From: an uncultured Mycoplasmatota bacterium
Lineage (GTDB): Bacteria > Bacillota_I > Bacilli_A > RF39 > UBA660
Direction: 5' to 3'
NCBI GenBank assembly: GCA_946528555.1
Contig: CAMMYS010000018.1
Coordinates: forward strand, 1-11,660
Length of the DNA stretch: 11,660 nucleotides
A model generated the notes under the pieces. That model ran no database searches and was not told where the DNA came from. It saw only the letters and a list, made by a program, of their open reading frames with translations. The first letter of the stretch is position 1; every line of letters begins with the position of its first letter. Below, one piece after another: positions 7,155 through 11,660 of the stretch. Both the position numbers and the translations under genes were made by a program.

Positions 7155-8038
7155 TTATCAAGTTCCCTCTTTAAACAAGTTGCTGCTATTGCTCCATCAG
7201 ATACAGCAGTAGCTATTTGATATAATTCTTTTTTAATTACATCACCGCATGCATATATACCATCATATTTTGTTTTCATACAACTATCTACTAAAATATA
7301 TCCATTTTCATCAGTTATATCTAACTCTTTAATAAACGAAGTATCAGCAACAGTACCAAAATATATAAATACACCATCACAATTTATAATAGTGCCATCA
7401 TCTAATTTAACACCAGTAATATATTCATCACCAAGAAATTCAACAACACTTCTACCTGCTATTATTTTAATATTATCTTGATTAACACTTTCTCTTGCAG
7501 CAACATCAGCTGTTATTTTATTTCTAACTATAATTGTAATTGTATCTGCAAATCTACTAAGATAAGCGCCTTCTTCAAAAGCACTATTTCCTCCACCTAA
7601 TACAACTATTTTCTTACCTTTATATAAAGGAGCATCACATACAGCACAATAACTAATACCTTTTCCAATGAATTTATCTTCGTTTAATAAACCACTCTTT
7701 TTATATTTTCTTCCACCAGCAATAATAACACCTTTAGTTTTATATTCACCATTACTAGTATATACAGTTTTTGTATTATCATCATTTATACGAATATTTA
7801 TTACTTTAGTTATTTTATATTCAACATTTTCTGCTTTAATATGTTCAAACATTTGATATGCAAGCTCACTACCAGTAATACTTTTAAAACCTAAATAATT
7901 TTCAATAACACTAATTTTAGCTAAATTTTCACCAGGCATAGCTTCATCGAGCATCAATGTTTTTAAACCTGCTCTTTTAGCATAAATGCCAGCACTCATG
8001 CCAGCACATCCCATTCCTACAATAATACAATCATACAT
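7151..8038 (-). CDS. trxB: Thioredoxin-disulfide-reductase-like FAD flavoprotein
   Basis: A 295-residue pyridine-nucleotide disulfide reductase of thioredoxin-reductase type. The FAD-binding GMGCAG (8-13) opens the chain; the redox pair is CAVC (131-134) followed by Asp135; a nucleotide-binding GGGNSAFEE (148-156) follows; and the end holds GDVIKKELYQIATAVSDG (265-282), the FAD/flavin-contact motif. Deviations from standard TrxB are PG for GG at 35-36, Asn151 for Asp in GGGDSA, and loss of the HRRxxFR motif that binds the NADPH 2'-phosphate (VRNKITAD here, 171-178, one Arg left). It may use NADH or have another partner. It starts 9 bases after the lgt coding region; AGGTGAT, overlapping the lgt stop, is the Shine-Dalgarno. 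The operon also encodes a pilin with six cysteines. Confidence 0.85.
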   Translation of the reverse strand: MYDCIIVGMGCAGMSAGIYAKRAGLKTLMLDEAMPGENLAKISVIENYLGFKSITGSELAYQMFEHIKAENVEYKITKVINIRINDDNTKTVYTSNGEYKTKGVIIAGGRKYKKSGLLNEDKFIGKGISYCAVCDAPLYKGKKIVVLGGGNSAFEEGAYLSRFADTITIIVRNKITADVAARESVNQDNIKIIAGRSVVEFLGDEYITGVKLDDGTIINCDGVFIYFGTVADTSFIKELDITDENGYILVDSCMKTKYDGIYACGDVIKKELYQIATAVSDGAIAATCLKRELDK

Positions 8039-8046
8039 AAAATCAC

Positions 8047-8859
8047 CTAATAATTAATTTCATCTTCAAAAGAATTATATAATTCATCTAATTTAGGTTT
8101 TCTTGCTTGAACAGCTATTAAATAGAATCCAAATATAATCATAACAACACTCACTAATTGAGCTATTTTAATATTATAAAGCATTAAACTATCAGTTCTA
8201 AATGCTTCTATAATTAATCTAATAAATCCATACCATACTAAATATGTACCTACAATTTGTCCTTTTTTAACATATGGTCTACGTCTAATAATTAACAAAA
8301 TTATAAATCCAATAATGCAAGCAAGTGATTCAAAATAAAACATAGGTAAATGATATGAACCATTTATTTCCATATTATCTATTACAAATTGAGGAATAAT
8401 TCTCATTTTAATTAATGTATCATATTCAACAACACTTCCATAAGCTTCAGAGTTAAAGAAGTTACCCCATCTTCCTATTGCTTGTGCTATTATAACGCCT
8501 GGTACAATAATATCAAACATTTTTCTAGCATCAAATTTATATTTTTTACAGAATAATAATATTACAATTGTACCAGCTATTAATCCACCATGAATAGCAA
8601 GTCCACCTTTCCAAACTTTAAATATTTCAGAAAGATTTGACGAATAATAATCCCATTCAAATATAACATAATAAATTCTAGCTCCAATAATTCCTAATAA
8701 TAATGTCCAAAATAACATATTAAATACAAATTCAGTTTTAATATGAAATCTATTACATTCACTACTAATTATTTTATATGCTAAAACAACTCCTATTAAA
8801 ATTAATACACTATACCATCTTAATGCAAATGGTCCAGCCTGAAATATGTATGGTGACAT
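8047..8859 (-). CDS. lgt: Prolipoprotein diacylglyceryl transferase Lgt
   Basis: A 270-residue multi-pass membrane enzyme that transfers diacylglycerol from phosphatidylglycerol to the lipobox cysteine of prolipoproteins, the first step of lipoprotein maturation. The Lgt signature GRWGNFFNSEAYG is at 129-141, the conserved HGG at 90-92, Arg61 after the second helix, and the late IIEAFRTD motif near 215-222; about seven hydrophobic helices are visible. Length is normal. GGAGGGA lies before the ATG. It follows the YvlD-like gene by 10 bases; in Bacillus subtilis yvlD and lgt are also close, with hprK between, which is absent here. Two lipoproteins encoded in this window (Cys17 of the ZnuA-like protein, Cys22 of the 9883-10353 product) are likely substrates. 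Confidence 0.96.
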   Translation of the reverse strand: MSPYIFQAGPFALRWYSVLILIGVVLAYKIISSECNRFHIKTEFVFNMLFWTLLLGIIGARIYYVIFEWDYYSSNLSEIFKVWKGGLAIHGGLIAGTIVILLFCKKYKFDARKMFDIIVPGVIIAQAIGRWGNFFNSEAYGSVVEYDTLIKMRIIPQFVIDNMEINGSYHLPMFYFESLACIIGFIILLIIRRRPYVKKGQIVGTYLVWYGFIRLIIEAFRTDSLMLYNIKIAQLVSVVMIIFGFYLIAVQARKPKLDELYNSFEDEINY

Positions 8860-8869
8860 ATTATCCCTC

Positions 8870-9283
8870 CTATACGTTTTTAGTAATAACTTGATCTAAA
8901 AAAATTCTTAAAACACTTATAAATATTGCAATAACAAATGCACTTATAAAACCACTTAATTCAAATGATTTACCCATTATTAAATCACATATCCATAATA
9001 GTATAACATTAACTATAGGATAACTAATACCTAATGTAATTATATTTAATGGTAAAGTTAAAAATTGAATAATTGGTTTCAAATAAAAATCTAATACACT
9101 TAATATTAAAGCAGCAACTATTGCATAAAAGAAATTACTAATATATAATCCTCTAAATAAACTAGAAGCAATTATTAGTACAATAGCATAAACAAGTATT
9201 CCTACAATAAATTGCATCATAACTCTATTATTATCTTTAGTATTAGTATTATCTATTCTATATATTTTTGCTTTTCTAGCCAT
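8870..9283 (-). CDS. Phage-holin-like four-helix membrane protein (PF04020, YvlD-like)
   Basis: A 137-residue membrane protein with a basic N-terminus and four hydrophobic helices, at about 24-43, 50-68, 76-103 and 111-130. The family signature KPIIQFLTLPLNIITLG (69-85) between helices 2 and 3 identifies the group named after a mycobacterial phage holin, which includes B. subtilis YvlD. Despite the name, chromosomal members are not known to be lytic; YvlD-type genes are tied to envelope-stress regulons in Bacillus. No phage genes are nearby, so a prophage reading is unlikely. The start lies 8 bases after the pilin stop, and the Shine-Dalgarno TAGGAG overlaps that stop, so translation is coupled. 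Confidence 0.8.
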   Translation of the reverse strand: MARKAKIYRIDNTNTKDNNRVMMQFIVGILVYAIVLIIASSLFRGLYISNFFYAIVAALILSVLDFYLKPIIQFLTLPLNIITLGISYPIVNVILLWICDLIMGKSFELSGFISAFVIAIFISVLRIFLDQVITKNV

Positions 9284-9291
9284 AATAACTC

Positions 9292-9813
9292 CTATTCTGA
9301 AAAGAATGAACTAATCATACAGTTTGTAAATCCAGCAGCCATGTTAGTATCGCCTTCAGTTAAATAATCTGGATCCCAACTATCTCCACATAAAATAAAT
9401 GTTTTTGGTTCTTTATATTTACCATATTTATCTCTTTTAACAGCAACAGCACCAAAACACTCTTGTTTTTCATATACTAAATCATTGTCATAATAACTAT
9501 AATCTTGTAAATCTTCAATACAAATATAATGGGTATAATCACCCTTAGCAGACTCAAATGGTCTTACTAAGCCTTTATCATACCATAATGAATCATTATA
9601 CAAACATTTTCCTTTATGTTCTTTTAAAGGAGCATTACAAAAGTCATCTAGTGCTAGTTTAGCAGAATCATTAATTAAGTTTTCTTCAGTTTTCATAACT
9701 TTAGTTAATGCTTTTGTATAGTTATTTAATAGTCCTGGTAATACAAGTGTAGCCAAAACACCAATAATAACAATTACTACTAATAATTCTATTAAAGTAA
9801 ATCCTTTTTTCAT
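9292..9813 (-). CDS. Type IV pilin / pseudopilin-like protein with prepilin N-methylation signal
   Basis: A 173-residue protein starting MKKGFTLIELLVVIVIIG, a textbook class-III signal: prepilin peptidase should cut after Gly4, Phe5 becomes the methylated N-terminus and Glu9 is the conserved Glu5 of the mature pilin. The hydrophobic helix spans 5-26 and an amphipathic helix follows to about 55. The globular part has six cysteines (59, 70, 98, 119, 142, 165), which could form three disulfides, and no recognisable subtype. I chose ATG 9813 because GGAGATGAT (9818-9826) precedes it; the in-frame ATG at 9834 overlaps the promoter -10 box. It heads the operon that ends with sigH. No assembly ATPase, platform protein or prepilin peptidase is present in the window, so pilus, competence and secretion roles stay open. 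Confidence 0.85.
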   Translation of the reverse strand: MKKGFTLIELLVVIVIIGVLATLVLPGLLNNYTKALTKVMKTEENLINDSAKLALDDFCNAPLKEHKGKCLYNDSLWYDKGLVRPFESAKGDYTHYICIEDLQDYSYYDNDLVYEKQECFGAVAVKRDKYGKYKEPKTFILCGDSWDPDYLTEGDTNMAAGFTNCMISSFFSE

Positions 9814-9817
9814 ATCT

Positions 9818-9826
9818 ATCATCTCC
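9818..9826 (-). promoter_or_regulatory. Shine-Dalgarno that fixes the pilin start
   Basis: The minus strand reads GGAGATGAT, close to the anti-Shine-Dalgarno complement GGAGGTGAT, at correct distance from ATG 9813. Two further in-frame ATG codons lie inside or upstream of it and are therefore unlikely starts. Confidence 0.75.
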
Positions 9827-9832
9827 ATATTC

Positions 9833-9860
9833 ATTTTACCATATATGAGTATTTTTTCAA
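9833..9860 (-). promoter_or_regulatory. Promoter of the pilin-lgt-rlmB-sigH operon
   Basis: TTGAAA (9855-9860) and TAAAAT (9833-9838) are separated by 16 bases, with TGG before the -10 making it extended. Transcription should start near 9826, just ahead of the pilin Shine-Dalgarno. No other obvious promoter interrupts the seven genes down to 5312, all of which are 10 bases or less apart or overlap. Confidence 0.6.
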
Positions 9861-9865
9861 ATAAA

Positions 9866-9889
9866 AAAATAAGACAAATGTCTTATTTT
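9866..9889 (-). terminator. Rho-independent terminator after the small lipoprotein gene
   Basis: A palindrome with 10 to 11 pairs (centred on AAGAC-AAAT-GTCTT), followed on the minus strand by a run of seven T from the stem end. The stop codon of the lipoprotein gene (9883-9885) lies inside the stem. It separates this gene from the pilin promoter a few bases further on. Confidence 0.8.
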
Positions 9890-10353
9890 AATATTAATTC
9901 TTGTTTCTCTTCAACAATACTTCCAGGTTCAGCAAAAACTACTTCATTTGTATTATAATCATAATAACCAACAGCTTCTACTGTATCTACATTTCTATAA
10001 AAAAACATATAACCTACAGTTCTACTTCCTGAATTAGAAAATTTAATAATTGGTTCATAATCTTCAACTACATATCCTTTTATTGTTGGAGCTTGTAAAT
10101 TAATCCAACCATTATCATTATATTTTGTCGTAGCTGCAGAATCAAAATAAGTTAATTGATATGTAATTTGATGTTCAAATGGTTCAAATATTTTAGTTAA
10201 TTCTGGTGTTCTATCTTCTTCAGAAACAACTATTTCAATTGGATCATTTTCTTTAAGATTTAGACTATTATCAATTTGTTTAGCAGTGCATCCACTTAAT
10301 AGTGATGCTGAAGCTACAACACCTAATATTTTAGCTTTAGTACTATTTTTCAT
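9883..10353 (-). CDS. Small lipoprotein of unknown function
   Basis: A 156-residue lipoprotein. The signal peptide MKNSTKAK plus hydrophobic core ends in lipobox LLSG-C22, so it should be lipidated by Lgt and exposed outside the membrane. The mature part is acidic at first (KENDPIEIVVSEEDRTPELTK), then Tyr-, Phe- and Asn-rich with alternating hydrophobic stretches (QLTYFD, GWINL, GYMFFYRN, VGYYDYN), suggesting a mostly beta domain. I recognise no family. Start at ATG 10353 is set by AAAGGGGG (10358-10365); an upstream in-frame TTG at 10386 overlaps the -10 box and can be dismissed. It has its own promoter and its own terminator, so it is a single-gene unit. No cysteine other than Cys22 is present. 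Confidence 0.8.
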   Translation of the reverse strand: MKNSTKAKILGVVASASLLSGCTAKQIDNSLNLKENDPIEIVVSEEDRTPELTKIFEPFEHQITYQLTYFDSAATTKYNDNGWINLQAPTIKGYVVEDYEPIIKFSNSGSRTVGYMFFYRNVDTVEAVGYYDYNTNEVVFAEPGSIVEEKQELILK

Positions 10354-10377
10354 AATACCCCCTTTAATTGCTTGCAT

Positions 10378-10406
10378 ATTATACAAAAAAACAATAAAAA
10401 AGTCAA
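10378..10406 (-). promoter_or_regulatory. Consensus sigma-A type promoter for the small lipoprotein gene
   Basis: TTGACT (10401-10406) and a perfect TATAAT (10378-10383) with 17 bases between, the strongest promoter match in the window. The start of transcription should be near 10371. The -35 box forms the 3' arm of the rpmF terminator hairpin. Confidence 0.75.
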
Positions 10407-10420
10407 TCTAACGACTGACT
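10401..10420 (-). terminator. Rho-independent terminator of rpmF
   Basis: On the minus strand AGTCAGTC, loop GTTA, GATTGACT pair over 8 bases with one G-U, followed by TTTTTATTGTTTTTTT. The hairpin begins inside the rpmF stop codon region (10419-10421) and its 3' arm doubles as the next gene's -35 box. Confidence 0.75.
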
Positions 10421-10631
10421 ACTTTTCTTCTTTATTAACTTTTACAACTTCTTTTCCTTTATAGTATCCACACTTAGTACAAGCTCTATGTGGTGCAATA
10501 GCATTTCCACAATTTGGACAAGCCATTACAGTTGGAGCAGTTTTCTTTAAATGAGTTCTTCTTTGTCTTTTAGCAGTTTTACTAACTCTTCTAAAAGGTA
10601 AAGCACCAAATAAAGTAATATCTAATTTCAT
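10419..10631 (-). CDS. rpmF: 50S ribosomal protein L32
   Basis: A 70-residue bacterial L32 (bL32). The core ALPFRRVSKTAKRQRRTH (10-27) matches the AVPFRRTSKTRKRKRRTH start of L32, and a zinc ribbon follows with Cys38, Cys41, Cys51 and Cys54 (CPNCGN ... HRACTKCGYYKGKEV). The protein carries about nine extra N-terminal residues (MKLDITLFG) before the usual start. The start is nevertheless well supported: AAAGGAGG lies seven bases upstream and no ATG, GTG or TTG start with a Shine-Dalgarno sits nearer to the conserved core. A weak promoter candidate is TTGATA (10712-10717) with GAAAAT (10689-10694). It is divergent from tmcAL; in Bacillus the two genes are close neighbours in one operon with ylbN between. 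Confidence 0.96.
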   Translation of the reverse strand: MKLDITLFGALPFRRVSKTAKRQRRTHLKKTAPTVMACPNCGNAIAPHRACTKCGYYKGKEVVKVNKEEK

Positions 10632-10733
10632 TTTTCTTCCTCCTTTTTATATTAAGGTTTTTTATCTACACTTTTTCATTGCTAATGTATTTTCTCATAA
10701 ATATTGAAAAATATCAAGTAAAATTAATATTTT

Positions 10734-10762
10734 TTGTAAAAAAAGTTTAATTTTGATATAAT
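10734..10762 (+). promoter_or_regulatory. Promoter of tmcAL
   Basis: TTGTAA (10734-10739) and TATAAT (10757-10762), 17 bases apart, with TGA directly before the -10 box (extended -10). Transcription should start near 10769, and AAAGGAG at 10773-10779 is the Shine-Dalgarno for ATG 10786. Confidence 0.7.
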
Positions 10763-10785
10763 ATTCACACTTAAAGGAGCAATAT

Positions 10786-11660
10786 ATGAAAATAATTGGG
10801 ATAGTTGTAGAGTATAATCCATTTCATAATGGACATCTATATCAAATTAAAAAAATAAAAGAAATGTATAAAGATTCTATTATTATAGTAGTTTCATCAT
10901 CATCTTTTACACAAAGAGGAGAATTATCAATAATAAATAAATTTGATAAAACTAAAATAGCTATAGATAATGGAATAGATTTATTTATAGAACTTCCATA
11001 TGCTTACTCTACTCAATCAAGTGATATATTTGCTCATTATGCACTTAAAATATTAAGTAATTTTAAATTAGATTACTTATGTTTTGGAACAGAATCAGAT
11101 AATTTAGAAGAAATAACTGAATGTGCTAAAACACAAATAAATAATAAAGAATTTGATATTTTAGTTAAAAAATATATGGATGAGGGTATCAATTACCCTA
11201 CTGCTTTAAATAATGCACTAAAAGACTTAAATCAAAAAGAAATTAAAGAACCAAATGATTTATTAGCATTATCTTATATAAAAGAAATTATTAAAAATAA
11301 TTATTCATTTAAACCAATTAATATTAAAAGAACTAATAATTATCATGATAATGAATCAAATGATGATATTGTATCTGCATCCAATATAAGACTAAAATTA
11401 AGTCAAAATAAAGATATTTCACATATGGTACCACCAAATACACTAAAAGTATTAAAAAACAAAAAAACAGTTTCAAAATACTTCGATTATTTAAAATATA
11501 AAATAATATCAGAAGAAGACTTAAATATATATTTAGATGTAGATGAAGGATTATCAACAAGAATAAAAAAATATATAAATAAATCTAATTCATTAGAAGA
11601 ATTAATAGAAAATATTAAAACAAAAAGATATACATATAATAGAATATATAGAATGTTAAA
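10786..11660 (+). CDS. tmcAL: tRNA(Met) cytidine acetate ligase TmcAL (partial, 3' end beyond window)
   Basis: A frame of 291 codons running off the right edge. It starts MKIIGIVVEYNPFHNGHLYQ, with the HIGH-type nucleotidyltransferase motif HNGH at 14-17, followed by SFTQRGE (40-46), ELPYAYSTQSSDIFA (69-83), FGTES (100-104) and the SASNIR motif (197-202). These identify PF05636, the TmcAL (YlbM) family, which activates acetate with ATP and acetylates the wobble cytidine C34 of elongator tRNA(Met) to ac4C. The family is near 400 residues, so roughly a quarter is missing. Promoter and Shine-Dalgarno are clear. The rpmF neighbour supports the call. I see no frame break in the part present. Confidence 0.93.
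   Translation, partial: MKIIGIVVEYNPFHNGHLYQIKKIKEMYKDSIIIVVSSSSFTQRGELSIINKFDKTKIAIDNGIDLFIELPYAYSTQSSDIFAHYALKILSNFKLDYLCFGTESDNLEEITECAKTQINNKEFDILVKKYMDEGINYPTALNNALKDLNQKEIKEPNDLLALSYIKEIIKNNYSFKPINIKRTNNYHDNESNDDIVSASNIRLKLSQNKDISHMVPPNTLKVLKNKKTVSKYFDYLKYKIISEEDLNIYLDVDEGLSTRIKKYINKSNSLEELIENIKTKRYTYNRIYRML

Noticed and set aside
7668..7856. 62-codon plus-strand open frame
   Set aside because: Antisense to the thioredoxin-reductase-like gene; no start signals and no recognisable motif.
8870..9283. Prophage remnant suggested by the holin-like protein
   Set aside because: The family name is historical; chromosomal YvlD-type members are common, lgt is its neighbour also in Bacillus, and no endolysin, portal or integrase is nearby.
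9814..9834. ATG at 9834 as start of the pilin
   Set aside because: It overlaps the TAAAAT -10 box, so it would lie upstream of the predicted transcription start; prepilin leaders are also usually short and basic as from ATG 9813.
11333..11560. 75-codon minus-strand open frame
   Set aside because: Antisense to tmcAL; its Leu/Ile/Tyr-rich sequence is what an AT-rich gene gives when read backwards.
1..11660. Mycoplasma-type genetic code (TGA as Trp)
   Set aside because: All tryptophans in conserved positions are TGG, no gene needs TGA read-through, and two genes end at TGA at the expected family length.

Overview
The window is very AT-rich, tightly packed bacterial DNA from a low-GC member of the Bacillota, most like a Bacilli or Mollicutes-related gut lineage (RF39 or Erysipelotrichales type). 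That placement is inferred from base composition, short intergenic gaps and Bacillus-like gene neighbourhoods (rlmB next to a SigH-type sigma factor, a YvlD-like gene next to lgt, rpmF next to tmcAL); no marker search was possible. Tryptophan is TGG throughout, no in-frame TGA is needed, and ruvA and the thioredoxin-reductase-like gene end in TGA, so the standard bacterial code fits rather than the Mycoplasma code.

Layout. 1-721 (minus, cut by the left edge) is an unrecognised secreted or membrane-anchored protein. 822-1894 (plus) is a two-gene unit, yidD followed by a lipoprotein that resembles zinc/manganese-binding ABC-transporter proteins but has lost the metal-binding histidines. A terminator hairpin at 1871-1903 separates it from the convergent minus-strand operon 5220-1904: ruvA, a HAD 5'-nucleotidase-like gene, ruvB, and an uncharacterised HExxH putative metalloprotease. 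A second minus-strand operon runs from about 9813 to 5312: a type IV pilin-like protein, a YvlD-like four-helix membrane protein, lgt, a thioredoxin-reductase-like flavoprotein, a LOG-family protein, rlmB and a SigH-like sigma factor. Upstream on the minus strand are single genes for a small lipoprotein (9883-10353) and ribosomal protein L32 (rpmF). Divergent from rpmF is tmcAL (10786 to the right edge, truncated).

How the genes work together. RuvA and RuvB drive Holliday-junction branch migration. Lgt lipidates prolipoproteins, and two likely substrates are encoded here. YidD helps YidC-dependent membrane insertion. RlmB, L32 and TmcAL serve the ribosome and tRNA. The pilin, the redox flavoprotein and the SigH-like factor share an operon, which suggests (inference only) a surface or competence-type function controlled by that sigma factor.

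No tRNA, rRNA, CRISPR array, insertion sequence or phage module was seen. The less ordinary items are the HExxH protein in the ruvAB operon, the metal-ligand-less ZnuA-like lipoprotein, the possibly leaderless yidD transcript, the six-cysteine pilin, and a thioredoxin-reductase-like protein with an altered NADPH-phosphate motif.
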